From NCBI RefSeq assembly GCF_001424985.1, contig NZ_LMDA01000024.1, positions 214,904 to 278,903 on the forward strand: 64,000 nucleotides of DNA, in the 5' to 3' direction. Under the pieces are notes generated by a model. The model was not told the DNA's origin, did no database searches, and worked only from the letters and a program-made list of their open reading frames with translations. The translations under genes and the position numbers were made by a program. Source of the stretch: Rhizobium sp. Root1212 (GTDB lineage: Bacteria; Pseudomonadota; Alphaproteobacteria; Rhizobiales; Rhizobiaceae). This document shows, piece by piece, positions 37,565-48,888 of the stretch; positions within the stretch are counted from its first letter, which is position 1, and every line of letters starts with the position of its first letter.

Positions 37565-37567
37565 CGC

Positions 37568-37598
37568 TTGACCTCAACTTTACTTGAGGTTTTATAAC
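37568..37598 (+). promoter_or_regulatory. SoxR box within a MerR-type promoter
   Basis: CCTCAACTTTACTTGAGG (37572-37589) matches the known SoxR operator CCTCAAGTTAACTTGAGG at 16 of 18 positions. It lies inside a promoter reading toward the FMN reductase: -35 TTGACC (37568-37573), a 19-bp spacer and -10 TATAAC (37593-37598). A 19-bp spacer is the hallmark of MerR-family activated promoters. Confidence 0.88.
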
Positions 37599-37638
37599 AG
37601 CAGCTCCGATGTTTTGAAACAGGAGCGCATGCATTCGC

Positions 37639-38199
37639 ATGACTGAGAAACTGACTATCGCCGTGATCTATGGCAGCGTCCGCGAGGGCCGCTTTTGCGA
37701 TACGGTCGCAAACTGGGTCCTGTCGCAGCTTGAACCCGAAGCCGATATCGTGACGGTGCTGATCGATCCTGCCGACCGGCGTGTTTCGGCTGGTGCTGCA
37801 CAGGTTGCCTACAAGGAGATGATCGAGCGGGCCGATGCCTTCATCGTCGTCACGCCCGAATACAATCACGGCTATCCGGCGGCGCTGAAGGAACTGATCG
37901 ATTCCTGCTACCAGCCCTGGCATGCCAAGCCGCTGGGCTTCGTTTCCTATGGCGGCATTTCCGGTGGTTTGCGCGCCGTCGAGCAACTGCGGCAAGTCTT
38001 TGCCGAGTTGCATGTGGTGACGGTGCGCGACGGCATCAGCCTTGCCTATGCCGGTTCGCAATTCGACGAGAACGGAACGCCGCGCGATGCCGAACGGCTT
38101 GCCGTCCGATTCGGCCTGATGCTCAGGCAAATCCGCTGGTGGGCGGCGGCGCTGAAGACCGCACGAAAAGACCGGGACTATCGCAATGTCACGGGATGA
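37639..38199 (+). CDS. NADPH-dependent FMN reductase family protein
   Basis: A 186-aa flavodoxin-like reductase. The FMN phosphate loop GSVREGRF is near residue 12 and the conserved TPEYNHGYPAALKELID near residue 72; the second flavin contact SYGGISGG follows. These proteins reduce flavins, quinones or azo dyes. The SoxR box immediately upstream argues that it is induced by redox-cycling compounds (inferred). Its 3' end overlaps the converging trmL by 11 bp. Confidence 0.88.
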   Translation: MTEKLTIAVIYGSVREGRFCDTVANWVLSQLEPEADIVTVLIDPADRRVSAGAAQVAYKEMIERADAFIVVTPEYNHGYPAALKELIDSCYQPWHAKPLGFVSYGGISGGLRAVEQLRQVFAELHVVTVRDGISLAYAGSQFDENGTPRDAERLAVRFGLMLRQIRWWAAALKTARKDRDYRNVTG

Positions 38200-38659
38200 G
38201 GCTGATCTGGCGCAGCGCCTCGCCGGTGATCATCGCCACCGACATGGCGACATTGAGCGATCTTTGCCCCTCGATCATCGGGATGATGACGCGATCGTCG
38301 GCGGCGTCATGCACATGATCCGGCACGCCCGCGCTTTCGCGGCCGAACAGCAGAATGTCGTTCGGCTGAAAGGCGAGGGTGGTGTAGGGCACGGCGGCCT
38401 TGGTGCTGGCGAGCACGAGGCGCCGGCCCTCGGCCTTTCGCCAGTTGTCGAACTGTTCCCAGTTCAGATGGCGCGTCAGCGTGACGGAGGCGATGTAGTC
38501 CATGCCGGCGCGCTTCATGTTGCGGTCGGAAAGATCGAAGCCGGCAGGCTCTATGATATCGACGCGCAATCCGAGGCAGGCGGCGAGCCGCAGGATCGTT
38601 CCGGTATTTCCCGGAATATCCGGCTGGTAGAGCGCGATACGAAGGCCGTCGCCGGACAT
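38189..38659 (-). CDS. trmL: tRNA (cytidine(34)-2'-O)-methyltransferase TrmL
   Basis: Methylates the 2'-O of the wobble base of tRNA-Leu isoacceptors with S-adenosylmethionine. The 156-aa protein is a minimal SPOUT enzyme: ALYQPDIPGNTGTILRLAAC at the start, LLFGRESAGVP in the middle and the knot IPMIEGQRSLNVAMSVAMI at the end. The length fits TrmL, not the larger SpoU enzymes. The 3' end overlaps the FMN reductase gene by 11 bp. Confidence 0.93.
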   Translation of the reverse strand: MSGDGLRIALYQPDIPGNTGTILRLAACLGLRVDIIEPAGFDLSDRNMKRAGMDYIASVTLTRHLNWEQFDNWRKAEGRRLVLASTKAAVPYTTLAFQPNDILLFGRESAGVPDHVHDAADDRVIIPMIEGQRSLNVAMSVAMITGEALRQISLIP

Positions 38660-39127
38660 TGCGGGTTCCCATCAACAAATTTCATGGCATCTATTTCCGC
38701 GCCTAATCAATCTGTGCCGATTTGGCAACAGATACCCGTTGGAGGCGAAAGCTCCCGCAAAAATCCTACAAATGCGGTCTGGCGGAATCCGCGAAAAATC
38801 GCTAACAAGGGACATCTTCAACGCGAACCATGGAGGCTGGAATGAACATTCGAATGACCACCCGCCTCTGGGCCTCAGTCTTCTTGGGCTGACCGGTTTC
38901 GCGCCTTATCCTTACGTTAGTTTGTATCGCGCTTTGAAACCGCCGCTCCGGATGAACCGGCAGCTGTGTTCGCACGTTTGTTTGCCGCTCTTCCCGGACC
39001 TGTCGCTTTCGAATGCGGGTTTTTCCGCTTTCGCCATTGGAGCGCCGCGCACCGGAACGGTTGCCCGCTCCCGCCTTTGAATTTTGCACGCCCGCCATTG
39101 GTGCGCGTGCGGTAGAGGAGCCTTCTT
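38660..39127. other. 468-bp intergenic region with one possible micro-ORF
   Basis: No gene is clearly supported. A 16-codon ORF at 38842-38892 (MNIRMTTRLWASVFLG) follows GGAGG at good spacing and looks like the start of a membrane or signal segment that ends early, but it is too short to call. GCACGC/GCGTGC arms lie near 39086-39110 just before the ABC transporter start. The region between shows no coding frame with normal codon use. It may contain the transporter promoter or a small RNA. Confidence 0.35.
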
Positions 39128-40984
<1,857 letters not shown>

Positions 40985-41006
40985 GCCGCCTCCCGGAGAC
41001 GACGTC

Positions 41007-41375
41007 ATGCAAGCGATCCGTTTCGAATTCGATGTCCTTGTCGGAGGTGACCGCAGTGCTGCCTCCGACGCCTTTGCCGCCGTCAATCCCGGCTGGAAAT
41101 GCTGCTGGGGCAAGAATGGCGGCTTTCTCGCCGAACCGCCGCAGCTTTCGGAAGCCGACGATGCCGCAAGTTTCGCCGGCCGCCATATCGAGGCCTATGC
41201 GGCGCAGCTTTCGACGTTGCGCGGTTTCGGCCACGGCCACAGCATCCGCATCGCGGCCTATGTCGATCTGGCCGACGTCGAGGATTTCAACCTGGGTCTG
41301 AAGCCTGCGACGATGTCGCTGGCGGCGGCGCTGGGGTATGGGATCGATTTCTGCCTTTACCAGCAGGCGGGGTGA
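41007..41375 (+). CDS. Hypothetical protein between two ABC exporters
   Basis: A 122-aa soluble protein (MQAIRFEFDVLVGGDRSAASDAFAAV...) without signal peptide or membrane segment. Pairs Cys-Cys (WKCCWGKNGGF) and His-Gly-His (GFGHGHSIRI) could bind a metal, but no family was recognised. The start at 41007 has GGAG 9 nt upstream and it is only 22 bp after the exporter stop, so it is co-transcribed. It separates two paralogous exporters and may assist them. Confidence 0.65.
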   Translation: MQAIRFEFDVLVGGDRSAASDAFAAVNPGWKCCWGKNGGFLAEPPQLSEADDAASFAGRHIEAYAAQLSTLRGFGHGHSIRIAAYVDLADVEDFNLGLKPATMSLAAALGYGIDFCLYQQAG

Positions 41376-41410
41376 TGGAGCGCCGTCTCGACACTCTCTG
41401 CTCGGCGATA

Positions 41411-41460
41411 GGCTGGAAGATCCTCGGCACAAGGCCGAGGATGACGACGGAGGGTGATGG
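41411..41460. repeat. RIME-like repeat, right half only
   Basis: GGCTGGAAGATCCTCGGC then ACAAG and GCCGAGGATGACGACGG repeat almost exactly the right half of the copy at 3671-3763, including the flanking GGGTGA. The left hairpin is missing. Confidence 0.7.
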
Positions 41461-41552
41461 TGTTTGTCGAAATGCTGAAGAGGAGCCTCCGTCACCCCAC
41501 GAATGACAGAAACTTAATTTGCCTGTTTTCTCAAACGTCCTATATCGGTTCC

Positions 41553-43421
41553 ATGCTCCTGCGTTCGCTCTTTTCCTACTTCGAAAACTGGATTCGGCCC
41601 TTCGAGCCGAAGGAGCGCCTGCAGCCGCCGGAAAAGCTCGTTCCGTTCATCTGGTTCTATATCAGCCAGGCGAAGGCGCCGTTTGTGGCGATGCTGGTGC
41701 TTGGCGGTCTGTCGGCCGCGATCGAGGCGGCATTGTTCTGGTTTGTCGGGCGCATCGTCGATATTCTCGGCACTGTCCAGCCGTCGGATGGCTGGAACGG
41801 GCTGCTGGCCCAGCATGGCGCCGAACTGTTCGGCATGCTGGTGCTGATCGGCGTCGTGCGCTTCGTCGTGGCGCTGTTGATGGCGCTGGTCGATCAGCAG
41901 ATCATCACGCCGGGCTTTTACAATCTGGTGCGCTGGCAGTCTTACGTGCATGTCGCGCGCCAGTCGGTCTCCTTCTTCCAGAATGATTTTTCCGGCCGTC
42001 TCGTGACAAAAGTCTGGTCCGGCGGGCAGGCGGCGGGCGATGTCGTGACCTCGCTGATGGAAAGCGTCTGGTTCGTCGGCATTTATGCGGTGACGACGCT
42101 GGTACTGGTCGGACAGCTGGATTTCTCGCTGGCGATCGTGGTCGGTCTCTGGCTCGTTGCCTTCTCGGTGCTGGCGCGCTTCTTCGTGCCGCGCATCCGG
42201 TTGCATTCGCGCGAGACGGCCGAGGCCGCCTCGATGCTGAACGGCCGCATCGTCGATGCCTACAGCAATATCCAGACGCTGAAACTTTTCGGCCGCGACG
42301 ACGACAACGACCGCTATATGCGCCGCGGCTTCGAGATCTATCAGAATAGTCTCTTGCGCTTCACCCGCTTCATCACCGGCGTTCGCGCGTCGATGGCGCT
42401 GCTATCGGGCGTGATGATCGTCAGCATGGCGGCGCTCTGCGTGCATCTCTGGCTGTTGGGCTCGGTCAGCGCCGGTGCCGTTGCCTTCACGCTTGCGCTG
42501 GTTTTGCGCCTGAATTTCCTGCTCAGCCGGATGATGGTGCAGTTCAACGGCATCATGCGCAATATCGGTACGGTGCAGAATGCCGCCGAAACCATCTCCA
42601 AACCGATCGCGCTGACGGACCGGGCAGGGGCAAAGCCGCTGACGGTCGAAAACCCCGGTATCGCCTTCCGCAACGTCGCCTTTAACTACGGCCGCGGCAT
42701 GCCGGTCATCGACGACCTGACACTCACCATCCGTCCGGGAGAGAAGGTGGGGATCGTCGGCCGCTCCGGTGCCGGCAAGACGACGCTGATCAACCTGCTC
42801 CTGCGCTTCTACGACATCAATGGCGGAGAGATCCTGATCGACGGGCAGAATATCGCTGACGTCACCCAGGAATCGCTGCGCGCCCATATCGGCGTGGTCA
42901 GCCAGGATACCTCGCTGCTGCATCGCTCGATCCGCGACAACATCCTGTTTGGCCGGCCCGATGCCGACGAACGCCAGCTGATCGACGCCGCCAAACGGGC
43001 CGAGGCGCTCGATTTCATCACCCGGCTGGAGGACCTGCACGGCCGCAAGGGTTTTGATGCCCATGTCGGCGAGCGCGGGGTAAAGCTTTCCGGCGGCCAG
43101 CGCCAGCGCATCGCGATTGCCCGCGTCATGCTGAAGGACGCGCCGATCCTCGTTCTCGACGAGGCAACCTCGGCGCTTGATTCGGAGGTCGAGGCCGCGA
43201 TCCAGTCCAATCTCGACCGGCTGATGCACGGCAAGACGGTGCTCGCCATCGCCCACCGCCTGTCGACCATCGCCGCTCTCGACCGGCTCGTGGTGATGGA
43301 GGAAGGGCGGATCGTCGAGGACGGTACCCATCAGGAACTGGTTTTGCGCGGCGGCCTCTATGCCGACCTCTGGGCGCGCCAATCCGGCGGTTTTCTGGCG
43401 CAGGATGCGGCGGCCGAGTAA
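41553..43421 (+). CDS. ABC exporter (permease-ATPase fusion), second of a pair
   Basis: A 622-aa half-transporter closely related to the protein at 39128-40984: shared FDAHVGERGVKLSGGQRQRI, VSQDTSLLHRSIRDNI and ILVLDEATSALDS segments show a recent common origin. The six-helix domain is about residues 35-330, with Walker A GRSGAGKTT. The start at 41553 (MLLRSLFSYFENWIRPF) is chosen to exclude the repeat just upstream, which an in-frame reading would enter; the ribosome binding site is weak. Substrate unknown; a heterodimer with the first copy is plausible but not shown. Confidence 0.88.
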   Translation: MLLRSLFSYFENWIRPFEPKERLQPPEKLVPFIWFYISQAKAPFVAMLVLGGLSAAIEAALFWFVGRIVDILGTVQPSDGWNGLLAQHGAELFGMLVLIGVVRFVVALLMALVDQQIITPGFYNLVRWQSYVHVARQSVSFFQNDFSGRLVTKVWSGGQAAGDVVTSLMESVWFVGIYAVTTLVLVGQLDFSLAIVVGLWLVAFSVLARFFVPRIRLHSRETAEAASMLNGRIVDAYSNIQTLKLFGRDDDNDRYMRRGFEIYQNSLLRFTRFITGVRASMALLSGVMIVSMAALCVHLWLLGSVSAGAVAFTLALVLRLNFLLSRMMVQFNGIMRNIGTVQNAAETISKPIALTDRAGAKPLTVENPGIAFRNVAFNYGRGMPVIDDLTLTIRPGEKVGIVGRSGAGKTTLINLLLRFYDINGGEILIDGQNIADVTQESLRAHIGVVSQDTSLLHRSIRDNILFGRPDADERQLIDAAKRAEALDFITRLEDLHGRKGFDAHVGERGVKLSGGQRQRIAIARVMLKDAPILVLDEATSALDSEVEAAIQSNLDRLMHGKTVLAIAHRLSTIAALDRLVVMEEGRIVEDGTHQELVLRGGLYADLWARQSGGFLAQDAAAE

Positions 43422-43665
43422 CCGGCGATTACCAGCGTCGCCGATTCTCTCCAAGTTAAAGCGAATATACGCAGTGTTGCGCATTTCACGCGGAAAAGCA
43501 GTTTGTAAACATTGGCTTCGGTTTTCCCGCGACATTGTGGCCCACCTCTCGGGCTCAAGGCTGGACATAGCTTGCAATCACGCTTAGAACGCGCCGGATT
43601 GCCGGGGAATCTGCGCTTTTCGGAGCGCTGGATTTTGCCCGGCCGAGGGGCATGGGGAGGGAAAA

Positions 43666-43797
43666 ATGAAAGTTTTACCCGAATCTTGCTCCGACTTATT
43701 GATTTGGCGCTGTTCTTTCGCTCAACTGCGGTCGGGGCGCGGATCAACGCCGGGGACAGTGCGATTGCCGCATACATTGCGTGAGAGGATGGTTTAG
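43666..43797 (+). CDS. Possible 43-aa leader ORF before petA
   Basis: An ORF of 43 codons, [20 protein letters not shown] then [23 protein letters not shown], starts with ATG 5 nt after the strong GGGGAGGG. Its TAG is two bases before the GTG start of petA, a layout that could couple translation. No family was recognised and its codon use is mixed, so it may be chance. The rest of the 378-bp gap from 43422 holds no other ORF worth noting. Confidence 0.3.
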   Translation: MKVLPESCSDLLIWRCSFAQLRSGRGSTPGTVRLPHTLRERMV

Positions 43798-43799
43798 CC

Positions 43800-44378
43800 G
43801 TGAGCGAACACGAGACATCAAGCGAAACCCTGGGCGAGCCCACTCGCCGCGACTTCCTGTACCTGGCGACGGGTATGGCGGGCGTCGTCGGCGCGGCTTC
43901 GGTCGCCTGGCCCTTCATCGACCAGATGCGGCCGGATGCCTCGACGCTGGCACTCGCCTCCATCGAAGTCGACGTATCGAGCCTGCAGCCGGGCATGTCG
44001 CTGACGGCCAAGTGGCGCGGCAAGCCGGTCTTCATCCGCAACCGGACCGACAAGGAAGTCGAGGAAGCCAAGGCGGTGGCCCTGACGGACCTCAAGGACC
44101 CTGTGGCCCGCAACGCCAACCTGCCGGCTGACGCCCAGGCGACCGACCTTGACCGTTCTGCCGGCAAGGAGAAAGAAAACTGGATCGTCATGATCGGCTC
44201 CTGCACCCATCTTGGCTGCGTGCCGCTCGGCCAGGCCGGCGATTTCGGCGGATGGTTCTGTCCTTGCCACGGCTCTCACTACGATACGGCCGGCCGTATC
44301 CGTAAGGGTCCTGCGCCGATGAACCTCGCCGTTCCGACTTTTGCGTTCACTTCCGACACAGTCATCAAGATCGGTTGA
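43800..44378 (+). CDS. petA: Ubiquinol-cytochrome c reductase iron-sulfur (Rieske) subunit
   Basis: Carries electrons from ubiquinol to cytochrome c1 in the bc1 complex. The 192-aa protein has a TAT-like start ([18 protein letters not shown]) and one N-terminal helix, then the Rieske domain. Ligands are Cys135 and His137 (CTHLGC) and Cys154 and His157 (CPCHGS); Cys140 and Cys156 make the disulfide. The start is GTG at 43800, with AGGA about 10 nt upstream. First of the petA-petB-petC operon (fbcF/fbcB/fbcC in other rhizobial naming). Confidence 0.95.
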   Translation: MSEHETSSETLGEPTRRDFLYLATGMAGVVGAASVAWPFIDQMRPDASTLALASIEVDVSSLQPGMSLTAKWRGKPVFIRNRTDKEVEEAKAVALTDLKDPVARNANLPADAQATDLDRSAGKEKENWIVMIGSCTHLGCVPLGQAGDFGGWFCPCHGSHYDTAGRIRKGPAPMNLAVPTFAFTSDTVIKIG

Positions 44379-44392
44379 GGGGAATACTGATT

Positions 44393-45667
44393 ATGAGTGG
44401 TGATCATTCAACCTATGCGCCGACGACCGGTATCGAGAAGTGGGTCGATTCGCGTCTGCCGCTGCCGCGGCTTATCCATGACAGCTTCATTTCCTACCCG
44501 GTTCCGCGCAACCTGAACTATGCCTACACCTTCGGCGCCATGCTGTCGGTGATGCTGATCGTTCAGATCCTGACCGGTGTCGTTCTGGCCATGCACTATG
44601 CCGCCGAAACGACCGTCGCCTTCACCTCCGTCGAAAAGATCATGCGCGACGTCAACCATGGTTGGCTCCTGCGCTACATGCACGCCAACGGCGCGTCGTT
44701 CTTCTTCATCGCCGTCTACCTGCATATCGGCCGCGGTCTCTACTACGGCTCCTACAAGGCGCCGCGCGAAATCCTCTGGATTCTCGGCGTGGTCATCTAC
44801 CTCCTGATGATGGCGACCGGCTTCATGGGCTACGTTCTGCCCTGGGGTCAGATGTCCTTCTGGGGCGCGACCGTCATCACCGGCTTCTTCTCGGCCTTCC
44901 CGTGGGTCGGCGAGTGGATTCAGCAGTTCCTGCTCGGTGGTTTCGCCGTCGACAACCCGACGCTGAACCGCTTCTTCTCGCTGCACTACCTGCTGCCCTT
45001 CATGATTGCCGGCGTCGTCGTCCTGCACATCTGGGCCCTGCATGTCACCGGCCAGACCAACCCGACGGGCGTCGAGGTCAAGACCAAGACCGATACCGTC
45101 CCCTTCACGCCCTATGCGACGCTGAAGGACGCACTCGGCGTTTCCGTGTTCCTGCTCGTTTACGCCTGGTTCGTGTTCTACATGCCGAACTTCCTCGGCC
45201 ACCCGGACAACTACATCCCGGCCGACGCGCTGAAGACGCCTGCTCACATCGTTCCGGAATGGTACTACCTGCCGTTCTACGCAATGCTGCGCGCCATCAC
45301 CTTCAATGTCGGCCCGATCGACTCGAAGCTCGGCGGCGTTCTGGTCATGTTCGGTGCGATCATCGTGCTGTTCTTCCTGCCCTGGCTCGACACCTCCAAG
45401 GTTCGCTCGGCCGTCTACCGTCCCTGGTACAAGCTGTTCTTCTGGCTGTTCGTCGCCAACGCCATCCTTCTGGGCTGGCTGGGTTCGCGTCCGGCTGAAG
45501 GCGCCTACGTCATCATGTCCCAGCTCGGTACGCTCTATTACTTCGGCTTCTTCCTGGTGATCATGCCGGTCCTCGGCCTCATCGAGACCCCGAAGCGCAT
45601 CCCCAACTCCATCACCGAAGCGGTGCTGGAACAGCAGGCTGCGAAGAAAAAGCCTGTTGCTGCGTGA
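44393..45667 (+). CDS. petB: Cytochrome b of the bc1 complex
   Basis: A 424-aa membrane protein with about eight helices that holds two haems b and both quinone sites. HANGASFFF (haem ligand region), [13 protein letters not shown] (Qo site), [10 protein letters not shown] and the [13 protein letters not shown] loop (PEWY, Qo) are all intact. The start at 44393 has GAGGGG upstream. It sits 14 bp after petA, and its stop lies 35 bp before petC. Confidence 0.96.
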   Translation: MSGDHSTYAPTTGIEKWVDSRLPLPRLIHDSFISYPVPRNLNYAYTFGAMLSVMLIVQILTGVVLAMHYAAETTVAFTSVEKIMRDVNHGWLLRYMHANGASFFFIAVYLHIGRGLYYGSYKAPREILWILGVVIYLLMMATGFMGYVLPWGQMSFWGATVITGFFSAFPWVGEWIQQFLLGGFAVDNPTLNRFFSLHYLLPFMIAGVVVLHIWALHVTGQTNPTGVEVKTKTDTVPFTPYATLKDALGVSVFLLVYAWFVFYMPNFLGHPDNYIPADALKTPAHIVPEWYYLPFYAMLRAITFNVGPIDSKLGGVLVMFGAIIVLFFLPWLDTSKVRSAVYRPWYKLFFWLFVANAILLGWLGSRPAEGAYVIMSQLGTLYYFGFFLVIMPVLGLIETPKRIPNSITEAVLEQQAAKKKPVAA

Positions 45668-45699
45668 TGTCGAGAGCGAAGATTAAGGAACCCAAGACA

Positions 45700-46593
45700 A
45701 TGAAAAAGCTTGTTACAGGCATTCTGTCGCTCGCCGTCGTCGCTGGCCTCGGCGCCGGCATGGTGCTCGCCCAGGAATCGGGCGAGCACAAGGAAGGCGC
45801 CGCCGCCGAAGAGCATGGCGGTACTCCGCACTTCCCGATCAAGCATCCGGCCCAGGAAAAGTGGTCCTTCGCCGGCCCGTTCGGTCACTATGACAAGGGC
45901 CAGCTTCAGCGCGGCCTGAAGGTCTACACCGAAGTCTGTTCCGCCTGCCACTCGATGAACCTCGTGTCGTTCCGCACGCTGGAAGGCCTTGGTTACTCCG
46001 AGGGCCAGGTCAAGGCTTTCGCGGCCAACTACGAAGTGCAGGACGGCCCGAACGCCGACGGCGAGATGTTCACCCGCAAGGCGCTGCCTTCGGATCACTT
46101 CCCGTCGCCGTTCCCGAACAAGGAAGCAGCCGCCGCCGCCAACAACGGCGCGGCTCCGCCGGACTTCTCGCTGATCGCCAAGGCGCGCGGCATCGAGCGC
46201 GGCTTCCCGCAGTTCCTCATCGACATGATCCCGATCGTCGGTGGTTACCAGGAAGGCGGTCCGGACTATATCCACGCGCTGCTGAACGGCTACCAGGACC
46301 CGCCGGCCGGCGTCGAAGTGGCTGAAGGCACCCACTACAACCCGTACTTCGCCAATGCCGCGGCACTCGCCATGGCAAAGCCGCTGTCGGACGATCAGGT
46401 AACCTATGACGACGGTTCGCCGCAGACGGTCGAGCAGTATTCGCACGACGTCGCCGCCTTCCTGATGTGGGCTGCCGAGCCGCACCTCGAAGAGCGCAAG
46501 CGCACCGGCTTCATGGTCATGGTGTTCCTGCTAATCTTCACCGGTCTGATCTACCTGACGAAGAAGTCGGTTTACGCCAACAAGGAACATTGA
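45700..46593 (+). CDS. petC: Cytochrome c1 of the bc1 complex
   Basis: A 297-aa protein with an N-terminal signal peptide (MKKLVTGILSLAVVAG, cleavage after LAQ/ESG region), one covalent haem at Cys80-Cys83-His84 (CSACH) and a C-terminal anchor helix (GFMVMVFLLIFTGLIYL). It passes electrons to cytochrome c or a terminal oxidase. The start at 45700 is chosen because AAGGA lies upstream and the signal begins MKK; an ATG at 45667 overlapping the petB stop would add 11 residues. Confidence 0.94.
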   Translation: MKKLVTGILSLAVVAGLGAGMVLAQESGEHKEGAAAEEHGGTPHFPIKHPAQEKWSFAGPFGHYDKGQLQRGLKVYTEVCSACHSMNLVSFRTLEGLGYSEGQVKAFAANYEVQDGPNADGEMFTRKALPSDHFPSPFPNKEAAAAANNGAAPPDFSLIAKARGIERGFPQFLIDMIPIVGGYQEGGPDYIHALLNGYQDPPAGVEVAEGTHYNPYFANAAALAMAKPLSDDQVTYDDGSPQTVEQYSHDVAAFLMWAAEPHLEERKRTGFMVMVFLLIFTGLIYLTKKSVYANKEH

Positions 46594-46617
46594 TTTCCGT
46601 TTAACGGGATAAAGAAG

Positions 46618-46645
46618 AAAAAGGCGGCCTCCGGGCCGCCTTTTT
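46618..46645 (+). terminator. Terminator of the petABC operon
   Basis: AAAAAGGCGGCC (46618-46629) pairs perfectly with 46634-46645 across a 4-nt loop; T5 ends the right arm. It starts 25 bp after the petC stop codon. Confidence 0.9.
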
Positions 46646-46687
46646 ACGTTTGACGGCTCTTGTCAGCGGGGGCCAAAGCCTCCCCCT

Positions 46688-46718
46688 CCGAGGCCGAGGA
46701 TAACGACGGAGGGTGAGG
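46688..46718. repeat. Degenerate RIME-like fragment
   Basis: CCGAGGCCGAGGATAACGAC followed by GGAGGGTGAGG resembles the right end of the other three copies, but the left half of the palindrome is lost and TGAC has become TAAC. Confidence 0.5.
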
Positions 46719-46740
46719 CGGGGCTTTTGCATTCCATCAT

Positions 46741-47058
46741 TCAGTCATCGATATCGAGCACTGCCAGAATACGCCGCTGAACCTCGGCATCCTGCCGGCG
46801 GACGGCCTCCGCCAGCCGGTTGAGCCGGGCGCGCAGGCCATGCACCTGATCGAGGAGCTGCATGGCGACATCGACGCCATCATCGTTTACGCCCATCGGG
46901 CCGACGAGGTCCTGAATGAGGCGGGCGCGGGCAAGTTCCGCCTCGTCGAAATCGGGGTGGCCCGCCGATTGCGGCGGCACCAGCCAACGGCGCTCGATCC
47001 ACACCTTCAGGACCGTGGTTTCGATTTCGAGCCGTTCGCAGAATTCGCTGTCGTTCAC
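46741..47058 (-). CDS. cbpM: Chaperone modulatory protein CbpM
   Basis: A 105-aa protein of the CbpM/MerR-like family that binds the J-domain of CbpA and dampens its activity. The start [13 protein letters not shown] and the segment [13 protein letters not shown] with RARLIQDL are typical. The C-terminal half is a coiled-coil helix. It overlaps the cbpA stop by 4 bp, so the pair is translationally coupled with cbpA first. Confidence 0.87.
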   Translation of the reverse strand: MNDSEFCERLEIETTVLKVWIERRWLVPPQSAGHPDFDEAELARARLIQDLVGPMGVNDDGVDVAMQLLDQVHGLRARLNRLAEAVRRQDAEVQRRILAVLDIDD

Positions 47059-47984
47059 TGGCCGCCTCCCATGCCCTTGCGCGGATCGTCGTTACGGCCC
47101 TTCGCCCATTCCTCGACGAAGGCCGTGAGTTTCGGGTCGGGTTCGCTCGGAAGCATGATCTTCAGCGTCACATAGGCATCGCCGTGGCCGCCGCCGCGCT
47201 TGTGCAGGCCCTTGCCCTTGAGCCGAAGCGTCTTGCCGCTATTGGAGTTCGGGGCGATCGTGACATTGACGGCACCGTCGAGGGTCGGAACCTTGATCTT
47301 GGCGCCAAGCACCGCTTCGGCGAGCGATACCGGCACTTCGTAGCGAACGTCGTCGCCATCCGGCTTGAACAGCGCATGCGGTCGGATATGGATTTCGATC
47401 AGCGCATCGCCGGCCGGGCCGTTGTTATAGCCGGGGCTGCCCTTGCCGCGCAGGCGCAATGTCTGCCCGTCGCGGGTGCCGGCGGGGATGTTGAGATCGA
47501 GCGAGCCGCCCTCGGCAAGGGTGATCTGCCGCTTGGCGCCGTTGACGGCATCGAGCAGGTCGATCTCCATCGAGAAATGCAGGTCGCGCCCGCGCATCGG
47601 CCCCTGGGCCTGGCTACGGCCGCGCTGTGAAAAGAAGGTCGAGAAGATGTCTTCATCGCCAAGATTTCCGAAATCGGCAAAACCGCCGGCACTTTCATAG
47701 CGGCCGGCCGTATCCGCATTGCCGGCATAATCGCGATAGAAATTACGCGGCGCGGTTTCCGCACCGGTCTCATCGATCTCGCCGCGATCGTAACGGCCAC
47801 GCTTTTCCTCGTCTTCGAGAAGAGAATAGGCAGACGACGCGGTCTTGAACTGTTCTTCGGCAGCCTTGTCGCCGGGGTTCAGGTCCGGATGGTATTTCTT
47901 CGCGAGCTTGCGGTAGGCGCTTTGTATTTCTTTCTGGGAGGCGTCGCGTTTGACGCCCAGAACGTCATAGAGATTGCGGCTCAT
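47055..47984 (-). CDS. cbpA: DnaJ-family co-chaperone CbpA
   Basis: A 309-aa class II J-protein: J-domain at residues 1-70 with the HPD motif ([11 protein letters not shown]), a glycine-poor linker (about 75-135), then two beta-sandwich substrate-binding domains (about 138-290), without a zinc-finger. It stimulates DnaK and aids protein folding. Start at 47984 is preceded by GGGAG. Overlaps cbpM by 4 bp. No sigma-32-type site was found upstream, only a 12-bp palindrome. Confidence 0.92.
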   Translation of the reverse strand: MSRNLYDVLGVKRDASQKEIQSAYRKLAKKYHPDLNPGDKAAEEQFKTASSAYSLLEDEEKRGRYDRGEIDETGAETAPRNFYRDYAGNADTAGRYESAGGFADFGNLGDEDIFSTFFSQRGRSQAQGPMRGRDLHFSMEIDLLDAVNGAKRQITLAEGGSLDLNIPAGTRDGQTLRLRGKGSPGYNNGPAGDALIEIHIRPHALFKPDGDDVRYEVPVSLAEAVLGAKIKVPTLDGAVNVTIAPNSNSGKTLRLKGKGLHKRGGGHGDAYVTLKIMLPSEPDPKLTAFVEEWAKGRNDDPRKGMGGGQ

Positions 47985-48040
47985 TCAGTCTCCCTCAGGC
48001 GGATTTTTGGTGAAGATGGACGCCGCGGAAGTGTCTTGAT

Positions 48041-48052
48041 TGCGACGTCGCA
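48041..48052. repeat. 12-bp palindrome upstream of cbpA
   Basis: TGCGACGTCGCA is a perfect palindrome about 57-68 bp before the cbpA start, in a position where an operator could lie. No regulator is assigned. Confidence 0.35.
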
Positions 48053-48134
48053 CTTTCCTTAAAGGTGGTGGCGCTCGGGCGTGACTGCAAGAATAGCGCA
48101 GCGAAGAAAATAGGGTAGGGTATGGCAAAAACTC

Positions 48135-48725
48135 TCAGCCGAGTTTTTCGATGGGCCGGCCGACCACCAGCGCTTTCCGCAGGTCAGCCGCCATGCCGGA
48201 ATAGGCGGAATCCGGCTCGACGCCGAGGGCATCCAGCGTCTTGGAGAAGAAGCAGCGCACCGTGGCGGCGGCGACGATGTCGAATATCTCGGCATCCTTC
48301 AGCCCGCGCTTCTTGAGGATATCGACATCCGCTTTTTCGATGGAGCCGGCATCGCGTACCACCTTGGCGGCAAATTGCATGATGGCGCGTTCGGTGTCGT
48401 CGATCGGGGCGGTCTCGACGTTCTCGGCGATCTTGCGCACCGTATCGGCGGAAAAGACGTCGCGCATCAGCACCGATCCGTGCGCCAGCATGCAATAGGA
48501 GCTTTTCAGTTCCTTGGCGGCAGCGAGCGTGACGAGTTCGTAGCGCCGCATGTCCATGTGGGTCTTGATGGCGGCAAGCAGGGCGCTCCAACGTTCCATC
48601 ACATCGGGGCGGTGGCCGAAGGCCTTCGTCATGTTTGGCAGGTAGCCGTAGCCGACTTCTGCGTCGTGATAGATCTTGGCGACTTTTTCGTTGGCGGATG
48701 CGTCGGGCGTCTGGATGAAAGACAT
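48135..48725 (-). CDS. Carboxymuconolactone decarboxylase/AhpD-like family protein
   Basis: A 196-aa helical protein of the peroxidase-related/AhpD-like class. The motif SSYCMLAHGSVLMRD contains the Cys-x3-His of this group; most AhpD proteins have Cys-x2-Cys, so classical disulfide reductase activity is unlikely. The start at 48725 follows GGAGGAG. It is on the same strand as, and 163 bp beyond, the sugar permease gene, so it could be transcribed with that operon, but its role is unknown. Confidence 0.8.
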   Translation of the reverse strand: MSFIQTPDASANEKVAKIYHDAEVGYGYLPNMTKAFGHRPDVMERWSALLAAIKTHMDMRRYELVTLAAAKELKSSYCMLAHGSVLMRDVFSADTVRKIAENVETAPIDDTERAIMQFAAKVVRDAGSIEKADVDILKKRGLKDAEIFDIVAAATVRCFFSKTLDALGVEPDSAYSGMAADLRKALVVGRPIEKLG

Positions 48726-48888
48726 GCTGGCTCCTCCTTGCCAAAGGGGCAGACAGCCGCTTCCGATCGAGGCAGCCCATCCGCCCGCAATCCGTCGCAC
48801 ATACGTCTGCGCGAAGCAGAGTTGCATGAGGACATCATAGCACCGATGGGCCGCTCTCGCCATATTTCCGCGTTTCTGCGCGGAGCTA

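Noticed and set aside
41454..41552. Upstream extension of the second ABC exporter
   Set aside because: The frame enters a RIME-like repeat and gives a non-conserved leader; the start at 41553 gives the normal N-terminus.
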